64,000 nt of DNA from Pachysolen tannophilus NRRL Y-2460 (Eukaryota > Ascomycota > Pichiomycetes > Alaninales > Pachysolenaceae), in NCBI GenBank assembly GCA_001661245.1, contig KV454014.1:1056804-1120803 (forward strand), written 5' to 3'. The notes under the pieces were generated by a model. It did no database searches. It was not told the DNA's origin and saw only the letters and a program-made list of their open reading frames with translations. Each line of letters begins with the position of its first letter. The first letter of the stretch is position 1. Positions 49,417 to 58,095 of the stretch are shown piece after piece. A program made the translations under genes and the position numbers.

Positions 49417-50849
49417 TCTAATTTGCCAAACAAACAGAAAAAAAAAAAAAAGAAGCGCTCTTAATGGGATAACATATAGGAATAAAAAAGTTACAAATTA
49501 CAAATTAAAAAAAAATAGTTGATAGATAGAATATCAGAAGTATATATGTAACCAACAGCAATATAAGAAAGAATCCGAATACAAAGTTCTTTTCCTGCTG
49601 TCTTAAAGGTACCAAAGGTATTGCGGAAGCTAAAAAAGAAAAAAAAAAATAATACATGTATGTTATGTATGTATGCAATGTATGTAGTCTGGATTAAGTC
49701 CTAAAAAAAGAACCTTTTCGTTCCCTTTTTAACTGACAATACCTCAAAGAACAGCTAGTAATAGATCAACCGCCCGTTGAGAAGAATCGATTAACTTTAA
49801 AGATACTTTATGTTTGATTTCCAATAGTATACCTTAAGAAAAAGACTCAAATATTAAGATATTAATTTCACGGAAATTACAAACTAGAAATTGAAATGAA
49901 TTATGTCAAGTTTGATCAGTCAATGCTTATCGCAAAGCTCAAGTAAAATAAAATAAAATAAAAAATAAAAAAGGGGTTCTGGATTCTGGATTTTGTATTC
50001 TCAGTTTTCTGCGCTGAAAATAATTAATTATTTTAAATGAAAGCATTCTTTGGGAGAAAAGGGCTAGAATCAAATTATCTCGATTTAGAAGTTCAATTCA
50101 AATACGTTAAATGTTTCCAAATTTTTGAAAAAAATTAGCAAAAAAAATGTTAAAGCTATGTACATTACAACACGTAATTAGGACAAAGAAGACCTCGAAC
50201 ATAAAGCATATAGCACAGTGCTAAGTAAATTTTAAGAAAGAATAGGAAATTTTAATCACATTTACGTCTTCTTTTCGGTATTGGTACTATATAGCCCGCA
50301 AGCTGAGAGTTAGAAGATGATCTGGCCAGGCTAGGTGAAAGGAAAGCCCAGCCGAAAGCCCAAAGCCGAAAGCCCAAATCCCAAAGCCAAGAAGCCAAAA
50401 AAGCCCAGGCCCTGGCCCAGCACGTGATATTTCTTCTTTTGGGACAAGTCTCGGCGGTTCCAGCCAAAAAGAGAAAAAGAAAAAAAGCCCCCGCGCCGCC
50501 TTTCCCCAAAGGAGCAAGAGGGCCAGAGGACCAGAGGACCAGGAAACTGGGCGGGCATGAAAAGAGAAAAGAGAAAAGAGAAAAGAGCGGCAACAGAAGC
50601 AGTTAGTGGGAAGCTAAGCTCAAAAGACCAGGAAGATATAGATATACATGTATACTACAAGATAAGTATTGATACTTATAAAACATTAAAACTAATAAAC
50701 TCTAAATGCTATTAAAAAAAACCCCAAGCAAAGCTAAAAAATAAAAAAAAATTAAATTAAATTAAAATAAAATGCATACCCCCCACCCCTCGGAACATAT
50801 ATATATATATATATGTAACGAAGTTAATCAAATCTCTCTTTTAGAGATT
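49417..50849. other. upstream region of the zinc-binding protein gene, with a GC-rich island
   Basis: About 1.4 kb. The first ~850 bases are AT-rich with (TATG)n-like runs near 49656-49687 and a (AAAAT)n run near 49948-49965. A GC-rich island lies at 50290-50590. Several overlapping open frames cross the island on both strands but look like composition artefacts. Confidence 0.6.
50290..50590. other. GC-rich island with AAGCCC repeats and a CACGTG box
   Basis: An island much richer in G and C than the rest of the window. It contains degenerate repeats of AAGCCCAAAGCC-like units (50341-50410), an ATCACGTG/CACGTGAT box (CACGTG at 50421-50426), CCAGAGGA pairs and (GAAAA)n units at 50559-50586. 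No coding potential or known RNA could be supported. Confidence 0.5.
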
Positions 50850-52007
50850 TTAAATTTCAGATTTTAAACCTTCTTCAATTAATTTTAACAAATAACAGTT
50901 GTTAATGATGAAGCTATCAAATTGCATGTAATAATTAGTTAAACAATCATAATCATAAGGACTTCTTGGAGGTACTTCACCGCCTTTGAATAGTTTGAAG
51001 CAAATGTTGAATTCACCATTCTTAGATATTAAAAATTGTTCTCCTTCGTCATTAAAAGTTGTTGCCCATTCGGTATCGAAAAATTCCTGTTTTTCTAATA
51101 TCTTCATGTTGCAATTATTCTGGTCACCACTAAGCGATAACTTGATACTAAATTTAATAGTATTTGAATCTTCATCAACCAATAAATTTATTAAACCATC
51201 TTTATCTGTATTCTTGGTGACAATTTTTTTAGTTAAAGGATTCTTTGATGATTTTAATGAGCCTAGCTGGAATATACTGTACATCAGATCTTGATTCTGG
51301 TTAAATTTATTAGCAGAGTAAGTATCATTATTATTGTTATCATTATTATTATTATTATCATCATCATAATTTTCCCTTTCTGCTTCAAATTTTTTTAAAT
51401 CACAATCTATTTTTTTAAAATCCAAACTATTGATTGATTGTAATGATGTAACCGAATTATTTTTTGAGCCTAATCTAGTGCTGATATTACTATTTCCATT
51501 ACTAGTATTGTTTAAAATTTTTGTCTCATATTCTGAAATATAATTATCAACAGTTTGTGCCGAATAAAGACTTATTGATAAACTATTTTTACCAACATCA
51601 AAATAATTGAAATTATGTAAACTTGAATCATGGTCATGGTCATGGTCATGGTCATTATCATTATCAAGTGATTGCAATAACGGTAACTTCTTTCGTATTG
51701 ATTTCATATTACCACTTTTCGTTCCAGGAAATGTTTCTTTTTCTTTCAAATCTGTAATAAACGATAACCCTAATAATGCTTGAGATAATTTCTTTGAATC
51801 TTGAAATTCTTGTATTTCTCCATATTCCGCCAAATCAAAATTTGGTTCTGATCCTGTTAAAGAACATAACTTTTGATTTAAAGTATATAATGATAATTCT
51901 CTAATATAATGATTTGTCTTTAATAATTGTGTTAAACTAGTTGAATCCAGTTTTGATATTACCAATAACTGTATCTCCGTAGGTAATGAATTAAACGTCA
52001 ACCCCAT
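50850..52007 (-). CDS. F-box-like protein
   Basis: 385 residues from the ATG at 52007; the frame is open a little further upstream but lacks another ATG. The N-terminus (MGLTFNSLPTEIQLLVISKL, then TSLTQLLKTNHYIRELSLYT) is a typical F-box helix-loop pattern, which binds Skp1 in SCF ubiquitin ligases. The rest is Asn/Asp-rich in places (HD repeats, poly-Asn) with a possible beta-rich C-terminal region (FSIKLSLSGDQNNCNMKILE). No WD40 or LRR substrate domain is seen. I cannot tie it to a named gene. Confidence 0.65.
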   Translation of the reverse strand: MGLTFNSLPTEIQLLVISKLDSTSLTQLLKTNHYIRELSLYTLNQKLCSLTGSEPNFDLAEYGEIQEFQDSKKLSQALLGLSFITDLKEKETFPGTKSGNMKSIRKKLPLLQSLDNDNDHDHDHDHDSSLHNFNYFDVGKNSLSISLYSAQTVDNYISEYETKILNNTSNGNSNISTRLGSKNNSVTSLQSINSLDFKKIDCDLKKFEAERENYDDDNNNNNDNNNNDTYSANKFNQNQDLMYSIFQLGSLKSSKNPLTKKIVTKNTDKDGLINLLVDEDSNTIKFSIKLSLSGDQNNCNMKILEKQEFFDTEWATTFNDEGEQFLISKNGEFNICFKLFKGGEVPPRSPYDYDCLTNYYMQFDSFIINNCYLLKLIEEGLKSEI

Positions 52008-52650
52008 CTTAAAACTTAAAGTAACTATTAACAACTTATTTCATCCATATTACTATATAATAAATACTCAAAAGAAAAAAAACATAAAAAGGACATTCCC
52101 ACTCAATATATATGGCCCGATTCACTTTCTTCCATTATTCCTATACCGTTAGAATATCTTAACCTTATGTGAACTTTGTATTGTTTGATCTCATCGCGCG
52201 ACAAAAAGAAACGTCAAATCCCGGGACAACTTTTCCAGCTTACTTTTAACCAGCGCATTTCTCCGAAAGAGTATTAAAAAAAGAAAAAAAAAATTTTTTT
52301 TTCTCTATTCAATCTTATTCCAGTTCACAAATCTAATAGAGATAAACTTGAACCATAACCAAACAATTCAAGTCCCATATCGATATATCCTGTTGAAAGT
52401 AAATCGATATCGGTGATGAATATTGGAATTTTTTTTTTTTTTTTTGGTAGTTTTGTTTATTCGGTATCTTTTGCTTCTCGGTTATTCAGTTGTTTTCTAC
52501 TTCTGTAGAGGAAGAGTCATCTGATGAAATTTAACTTTGTGCATTTTTCACCCGGTTTTTTCCTTTTAGGAAATTTTTTTTTTTTTTTTTATTTCGTACT
52601 CGGGTTAATGCAAAGAAAATAAAAAAAATAAAAAAAATATTCTAAAACTT

Positions 52651-52727
52651 TCTAGGAGAGGGATCGAACCTAGGACTAGGCGGTGACTTACCGCCGTTGA
52701 CTTGAGACTTGAGACTTAAGATTTGGA
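52651..52727 (-). other. Pol III B-box segment, possible tRNA relic
   Basis: On the minus strand GGTTCGATCCC (52660-52670) matches the B-box consensus GGTTCGANNCC exactly. It is preceded by a perfect hairpin GGCGGT-AAGTC-ACCGCC (52679-52695) resembling a tRNA stem-loop, and followed by TTTT and T8 runs fit for Pol III termination. No A-box, U33 or acceptor pairing is found, so a working tRNA is not supported; a decayed tRNA gene or a lone TFIIIC site are the options. Confidence 0.4.
52699..52726 (+). repeat. tandem GACTTGA heptamers
   Basis: GACTTGA twice, then GACTTAA and GATTTGG: four imperfect seven-base units next to the B-box hairpin and just past the OYE stop. Confidence 0.75.
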
Positions 52728-52735
52728 ACATTTTC

Positions 52736-54016
52736 TTAAATCAAGGGAATCGGTTCTCTATGTGACCCATTATCATTTTGGGTTGGTTCATTTTGCGACA
52801 CTACTTTCCCGATGGCGTTATCATGGACGGCTTTTTCCCAATCTTTCCAATCTTTCCAATTTTTCCAATCGGTATAATGATAACTAGTATGTGTTGCAAA
52901 AGTTGATGGATCGTAAGGAGTAAGTTGCCAACCATTTCTTAACCTTTCAGGTAAATCTGGGTTTGAAGTAAAATATTTACCAAAGCCTATTAACGTTTTA
53001 TCGTTTAAATTAACATCGTTTTCAATAATCTTACTATTACCTTTTTTGTAATCTCTTAGGTACCCACCAGTTCTAATCACTGGACCTTTCCATATTTCTG
53101 AAATCCATTGATTGGGTTGTAACAATATAGCCTCATCTACTGAATGTTTAGGCTCAACTACAGAGACATAAGCTAATGGGAACCCTTTATTAGCCCTTTG
53201 TTGCAATTCTGAAACTAAATATCCAATTCCAGCTATAGGATGTATGATTTCATTTTCACCTTTCATACCATCAAAAATACCCCAAGGTGAAATTCTAATA
53301 GCTAATTTTTTGGAATCTCCAATTTCTTTTATTAAAAGATCAATTATTTCCAAGATTAGTCTAGAACGATTTTCAATAGAACCTCCATATTTGTCAATTC
53401 TTTTATTACTTGAAGGTTGCAAAAATTGATCTAATAAATAACCATGAGCAGCATTTAACTCTATATAATCAAATTTTGCAACATTAAGGGCAATTTTAGC
53501 TGCTTCAACATACTGATTTTTAAAAATTTCAATTTGATCTAAAGTTAAAGATTTTAATTCATTTCCAGCTTCTTGTGCCAGTTTTTCTTGATCTTTACTG
53601 TGATAAACTACTGAAGGAGCAATTAAGGGTAATCCTAATCTTTTCAATTCTTGAAGATCGGCTAATCTTCCCATATTCCATAACTGACATGATACAAATG
53701 ATCCATTTTGGTGAATCCTATCAGTAATTAATTTCCAAGCATTAGCCTGTTCAGTATTATATATACCAGCAACATACTTCAAGCCTGAAGCTTCTCTTGA
53801 TATAAATGCACCTTCTCCAACAATTAGTCCACCATATTGTTGACTTCTTTGATGGTAATATTCTAACATTAAATCCGTTGGTATCCCATCAATAGAGGCA
53901 CGAAGTCTTGTAACTGGCGCATGTACAATTCTATTTTGTAAAAAATTACTACCAACTTGAATCGGCTTAAATAGATTCGTATTACGTAAAGTGTACTTAC
54001 TATCTACCAATGTCAT
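52736..54016 (-). CDS. old yellow enzyme (NADPH dehydrogenase), copy with an altered active-site His
   Basis: 426 residues. FMN-binding alpha/beta-barrel of the OYE family: NLFKPIQVGSNFLQNRIVHA, then APVTRLRAS with the flavin-contacting Thr, SCQLWNMGRLAD with the flavin Gln, GYLLDQFLQPSSNKRIDKYG, GSIENRSRLILEIIDLLIKE and IRTGGYLRD. The catalytic pair, usually HxxN or HxxH, reads ELNAAHGY: the first His is Asn here, while the proton-donor Tyr is kept. Reduces activated alkenes with NADPH in the family at large. Next to a second copy in the same orientation, so a tandem duplication. The ~25-residue C-terminal tail is extra compared with Saccharomyces Oye2 (400). Confidence 0.92.
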   Translation of the reverse strand: MTLVDSKYTLRNTNLFKPIQVGSNFLQNRIVHAPVTRLRASIDGIPTDLMLEYYHQRSQQYGGLIVGEGAFISREASGLKYVAGIYNTEQANAWKLITDRIHQNGSFVSCQLWNMGRLADLQELKRLGLPLIAPSVVYHSKDQEKLAQEAGNELKSLTLDQIEIFKNQYVEAAKIALNVAKFDYIELNAAHGYLLDQFLQPSSNKRIDKYGGSIENRSRLILEIIDLLIKEIGDSKKLAIRISPWGIFDGMKGENEIIHPIAGIGYLVSELQQRANKGFPLAYVSVVEPKHSVDEAILLQPNQWISEIWKGPVIRTGGYLRDYKKGNSKIIENDVNLNDKTLIGFGKYFTSNPDLPERLRNGWQLTPYDPSTFATHTSYHYTDWKNWKDWKDWEKAVHDNAIGKVVSQNEPTQNDNGSHREPIPLI

Positions 54017-54243
54017 TTTTTAATATCTATCAAATTGCTGAACTATAGATTGAATATATAAATTATTTGAATTAAATATTTAAATATTTATAAATATATA
54101 TATATTTTTATGTATGTATGTATATAAGTATGTATGTATATATGTATAAAAGAATGGCTTCATATGCACCTCAGAGAAAAACAGTACCATTAAACTTAAA
54201 TATAAGAAAACCTAGAGTTGCCAGAGAGATTCCTAAAGTTTTT

Positions 54244-55497
54244 TTAAGCAGAAACCAATGCAACTGGCAACTTTTTTGATTCTTCATCTTCTGGTTTGGA
54301 TTTATTTTCTTGACCATAAAATGTCCAATCACCATAATGATAATTAGTATGGGTATAAAATGTTGGTCTATCATATGGAGTCAATTCTAAACCATATTTC
54401 AATCTTTTAACCAAATCTGGGTTAGAAGTATAATATCTTGAAAATGCAATTAAAGTTCTATTATTCAGATTAACATCATTTCTAATCAATTGATAATTAT
54501 CTTCACGATCGGTTAAATATGCTCCGGCTCTAATGATATTACCTCTCCATATTTGATAAATCCATAAATTTGATTTCAATTGCTTATAATCTTTTAAATT
54601 TTCAAGCGGAATTGTAAAACCGGCATTAACTCTTGGTTCTACAATAGAAATGTAAGCAAGTTCATTACCCTTATTTGCTCTTTGTTGTAATTCAGAAAGT
54701 AAATATCCAATTCCAACTATAGGATGAATAGATTCGTTTTCACCTTTCATTCCACCAAATTCTGCCCAAGGTGAAACTCTAATTCCTATCTTATCAGCAC
54801 CAATTTCTTTAATTAAAGAATCAATTATTTCTAAGACTAATCTTGCTCTATTTTCAATTGATCCACCATATTTATCAGTTCTATGATTAGTTGAAGGTTC
54901 CAAGAATTGATCCAAGAAATAACCATGAGCAGAATGAATTTCCACATAATCAAAATTTGATACATTAATAGCATATTTTGCAGCTTCAATATACAGTTTT
55001 TTAAACTCTTCAATTTGCTTTAAAGTTAAAGCTTGTAATTCAACACCAGATTTACGAGCCAGGATCTCAGCATCTTCATTTGGATAAACCACTGATGGTG
55101 CAACGTATGGAACTCCTCTTTCCTTCAATTCAAAAGGATCAGCAGCTCTACCCAAATTCCATAACTGACAAGAAACAAAAGTACCATGTTTATGAATCTT
55201 ATCAGTTATTAACTTCCAAGCCTTTGCCTGTTGTAAAGTATAAATCCCAGGTGCACCAGAATAACCAGAAGCCTCTTTAGAAACAAAAGTTCCCTCAGTA
55301 ATAATTAATCCACCATTATCCTTACTTCTATCCTCATAATACTTTAACATCAAATCAGAAGGAACATCGCCAGGTGCAGACCTACTTCTAGTACTTGGTG
55401 CAAACACAGCTCTATTTTTCAATTCCTTAGTCCCAAGTCTAATTGACTTGAACAAGTTTGTATCTTCAAGTGAGTATTTGGTCTTAACAATTGACAT
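54244..55497 (-). CDS. old yellow enzyme (NADPH dehydrogenase), second copy
   Basis: 417 residues from the ATG at 55497; the frame is open upstream only without an ATG. Landmarks: NLFKSIRLGTKELKNRAVFA, PSTRSRSAPGDVPSDLML, CQLWNLGRAADPF, YVEIHSAHGYFLDQFLEPST with both active-site His residues and the Tyr, NHRTDKYGGSIENRARLVLE and FSRYYTSNPDLVKRLKYGLE. This copy keeps the usual catalytic residues, unlike its neighbour. Two Yap1-type sites (TTACTAA) lie just upstream, fitting the oxidative-stress control known for OYE genes, though their closeness to the ATG makes this uncertain. Confidence 0.94.
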   Translation of the reverse strand: MSIVKTKYSLEDTNLFKSIRLGTKELKNRAVFAPSTRSRSAPGDVPSDLMLKYYEDRSKDNGGLIITEGTFVSKEASGYSGAPGIYTLQQAKAWKLITDKIHKHGTFVSCQLWNLGRAADPFELKERGVPYVAPSVVYPNEDAEILARKSGVELQALTLKQIEEFKKLYIEAAKYAINVSNFDYVEIHSAHGYFLDQFLEPSTNHRTDKYGGSIENRARLVLEIIDSLIKEIGADKIGIRVSPWAEFGGMKGENESIHPIVGIGYLLSELQQRANKGNELAYISIVEPRVNAGFTIPLENLKDYKQLKSNLWIYQIWRGNIIRAGAYLTDREDNYQLIRNDVNLNNRTLIAFSRYYTSNPDLVKRLKYGLELTPYDRPTFYTHTNYHYGDWTFYGQENKSKPEDEESKKLPVALVSA

Positions 55498-55528
55498 TTT
55501 CAATAGTAATAATAACTTCAATTTTTGA

Positions 55529-55542
55529 TTACTAATTACTAA
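55529..55542 (+). promoter_or_regulatory. paired Yap1-type sites (TTACTAA twice)
   Basis: Two adjacent TTACTAA sites, the Yap1/Cap1 consensus, starting 32 bases upstream of the OYE ATG (55497). OYE genes are known Yap1 targets in yeasts. The sites are closer to the start than usual and are AT-rich, so chance is not excluded. Confidence 0.45.
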
Positions 55543-55722
55543 TTTGAAAAAAAAAAAAAAATTATAGTTACAATTATATATTTATATATGTCTCTTTTAT
55601 AATTATGCATAAATTGGCTTCTGAAACGAGTTTTTCCAGAAAATGTAGTTTTTGTCCTAGAAAAACCCCTTCAAAATCCGAACAAAAAATTTATAAAAAA
55701 TTATAAAAAAACAATTTTAAAT

Positions 55723-55814
55723 AGCCCGACGCGGGGGTCGAACCCGCAACCTTTTGATATCCAATTTTAGAAATTCATAAGAGTCAAACGCTCTACCGAT
55801 TGAGCTAGCCAGGC
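55723..55814 (-). tRNA. tRNA-Lys(CUU) with a 19-base intron
   Basis: Minus-strand gene. Acceptor GCCTGGC pairs with GTCGGGC; D-arm TAGCTCAATCGGTAGAGC; anticodon stem TTTGA/TCAAA with loop C-T-CTT-A-A (Lys CUU); T-arm GCGGG-TTCGACC-CCCGC. The anticodon loop is interrupted one base after the anticodon, the normal place for a nuclear tRNA intron (55759-55777). Exons are 55778-55814 and 55723-55758. A T7 run just beyond 55723 on this strand serves as Pol III terminator. Confidence 0.95.
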
Positions 55815-56594
55815 TAATTTCAACGTAACCAGGAACCCTAAATTTTGTATGATGCTACCACGTACAACATTAAAGATTTTATTTATAAAAAAAAAAATTG
55901 TAATTAACAAAAAGTTAGTAGAGAATTTAATTTAATTTTTATGTTTTAAATGACCAAACCCAACCCAAAAAAAAATGTACCAAAGTTTTACCTATGTTAT
56001 GTATTTTATTTGTTAGTATTTAAAATCTTGTTTATTCTATTAAACCTTCTTCATCACATCACTACTGATAACCTGATTTTTTCTTTTTTCCTTTTTTTTT
56101 TTTCTTTTGCATTTTTTCGCTGCTAGGTTAATGCACTATTAAAGGTAGCCAGATTTATAGATAACGAAAAAATTAGAAAAATCACCAGACTAAAAGATTA
56201 TTACTTGAGGAAATATGAAGAGTGATTTGGAGAAAATATAGAAGAAGGGTTTATGGGCTGTTTGATTTTGTTGCAAGAATTAGAAGAGTATTGGATGACT
56301 TTTAATTAATTAATACTAGGTTGGTTGTGTATTTTTTTTTGGGTGCCGCCGACAAATATTCTTATGGAGGAGGCCAATATTTTTTGTGGTACTATTTATC
56401 ATCCAGGGTGTGAGGTGATTTTTAGTAATACTTTCTTTTGTATTTGTAGACTGTAGACTTTGAACAATATAAATAGATCTTAATTCACCTTTTGTAAAAT
56501 TGTAATTTCATTATTGTAAAACATCAATTATAATTTCTAAAGAAATAAAATAAAAAAAATCAACTATTTTTCAATTACTACTAAAATTTCAATC
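55815..56594. other. intergenic region between tRNA-Lys and the first small-protein gene
   Basis: About 780 bases of AT-rich DNA with T-runs near 56083-56104; no coding or RNA feature recognised. Confidence 0.6.
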
Positions 56595-56780
56595 ATGGCC
56601 GGTCTTATTAACGTACAAACCATTAAGAACGTTGCAATTTTCACTGCTGCTGTTGCTCCTCTTGCTGTAAGTGGTTTTATTGTAAGACCAACATTTAAAG
56701 GTGTTATTACTTTAAAGACAAAGGAAGATGATACTTTAGACAAACAATTCTTGGAAGGTTACAGTAAAGGTGGTCTTTAA
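56595..56780 (+). CDS. small single-span membrane protein (VRPxF type), 61 residues
   Basis: A short complete frame with a good start (AATCATGG). The protein begins MAGLINVQTIKNVA, has one hydrophobic span (IFTAAVAPLAVSGFIV) followed directly by RPTFKGVITLK, and ends in charged residues. No named family recognised; size and layout suit a small subunit or assembly factor of a mitochondrial inner-membrane complex. It shares the pattern APLxxxxF(I/V)VRPxFxxV with the spliced small-protein gene that converges on it 315 bases away, which supports both as real. Confidence 0.65.
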   Translation: MAGLINVQTIKNVAIFTAAVAPLAVSGFIVRPTFKGVITLKTKEDDTLDKQFLEGYSKGGL

Positions 56781-57094
56781 AAGTAATATACCAAAAATGG
56801 TAAAGCATATGATGATGATGATGATGATGATTTTTTGATGATGATGATTTTTTTTAACGAAGTTATGGATTTAATATTTATTTGTGTCTAGAGTTTTCGT
56901 TTATATATTTATTTAATAATAAAAATAATAATGTTAATTTTATTTATGTAAAAGTTATGATGATATGGATGCCATATTTAAATAAATAAAAAATAAATTA
57001 AAAGAAAAAAGAAACCCCTATCCGCTTTTTACCCCTAAATTACCAGCATTTGAGGTTTCAATATTTGAGGTTTTTTTTTTCTTTTTTTTCGAAA
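56781..57094. other. convergent 3' region between the two small-protein genes
   Basis: A (GAT)n run at about 56809-56830, AAAT-type repeats and T-runs; no gene. Confidence 0.6.
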
Positions 57095-57541
57095 TTACCA
57101 CTCATCAACTCTTTCAAAACAATTTCTTTCAATTTGTTCAACTCTTTGTTGGTTTTCAAGGGCACTTAACTTGGAAATATCTTCTTTGCCGCTATTGGCA
57201 CCAATACCGAATAAAGGTTGAAGAGCTTTACCATTAGCATAATCATCTAGAAATTTTAAATGCCAATTCAATAAACTAAGACTATGCTTGATATCGTGTA
57301 AATCGTTTTGGTCTTGTTCTAATTTACCATTAACCACTCTTTCAAATCTAGGTCTTACTACAAAACTTGTAATAAGAAGTGGGGCCATTAAGCCTCCAAC
57401 AAAACCAAATGTTCTTAAGCTTTGGATTAAAAAATGTTAGTGGAAAGAAAACATGGTTAATATAGCTGATAAAAGCTAAATGTTGTTAAAATATACTCAC
57501 TTTGGGTGACTAGCAAAATATTTTTGTAATACAAACAGCAT
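57095..57541 (-). CDS. small single-span membrane protein (VRPxF type), spliced, about 121 residues
   Basis: Two exons: 57501-57541 and 57095-57419, joined across an 81-base intron (57420-57500) with GTGAGT at the 5' end, a CACTAAC branch site and CCAAAG at the 3' end. Splicing gives MLFVLQKYFASHPN, then LRTFGFVGGLMAPLLITSFV and VRPRFERVVNGK, followed by a charged coiled stretch ending CFERVDEW. One membrane span (GFVGGLMAPLLITSFVV). Without the splice the frame would start at an internal Met and lose half the span, so the spliced model is preferred. Not a family I can name. It resembles the 61-residue protein encoded by the neighbouring gene around APL..(S/T).F.VRP.F..V, so the two may be old duplicates or partners. 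Confidence 0.7.
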
Positions 57542-58095
57542 ACTTATTTTCGTATCTTAAAATTAATTATTAATGATAATAATATTAATAATAAATCAGA
57601 TTTGCGATTCTATTTAAATAGTCAATTATAGTTCTTCTCCCCTTTTACTATTTGAATAAATTTAGTCTAAGGTCAGGTCAGGTTTTAAAAATTAAGCAAC
57701 CAAATATTACAATCCTCAAAATTTATTGGACCTATTATGTTTCCAATGTTGTTTATCTTGCTAACTTACATAGTCATCGCTGATCTGCAAAAATGTATAG
57801 AAAATAAAAGAAAATGCATCTTTTCTTTTTCCCCACATTTTTCTTTAGTACCCAATTTTTATTTTTCAGCGGTATTACTCTCGCCGTACGTTCAAATATT
57901 CATTCAAAACTTGATATTGATTCATAATATCAAAATTACTTTTTAATTCAATCAATGACAAATTGTCGTTACTCATTACTATAAATTAATATATGACTCT
58001 ATTAAAGAAAAGAAAATAAAAAGAAAATAATAAAAAAAAAGTGAAGTAAAGTAAAGTAAAGTAAAGCATATGGTTGCAAATTGTACAATTTATTT
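57542..58095. other. intergenic region, promoter of the spliced small-protein gene and 3' end of the Usp gene
   Basis: About 550 bases. A short open frame at 57737-57946 on the plus strand looks like chance; an (AAAGT)n run lies at 58041-58066. Confidence 0.6.
58041..58066 (+). repeat. (AAAGT)n pentamer repeat
   Basis: Five tandem units of AAAGT just beyond the stop of the Usp-domain gene. Confidence 0.85.

Larger units (their letters stand above)
52008..52735. other. intergenic region with a tRNA-like B-box relic
   Basis: About 730 bases between the F-box gene start and the OYE gene stop. Mostly T- and A-rich; near its end (52651-52727) lies the B-box and repeat segment described separately. 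Confidence 0.6.

Noticed and set aside
50421-50430. CACGTGAT as the CDE I of a point centromere
   Set aside because: On the matching strand the next bases are GC-rich rather than an AT-rich CDE II, and no CDE III-like sequence follows.
50252-50606. Overlapping open frames across the GC-rich island
   Set aside because: They run in several frames on both strands at once, have biased Pro/Gly/Phe/Leu content and no recognisable domain; the lack of stops follows from base composition.
54154-54279. 41-codon plus-strand frame between the OYE copies
   Set aside because: It overlaps the 3' end of an OYE gene on the other strand and has no recognisable features.
57737-57946. 69-codon hydrophobic frame
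   Set aside because: AT-rich DNA commonly gives such Phe/Ile/Leu frames; no start context, homologue or splice support.
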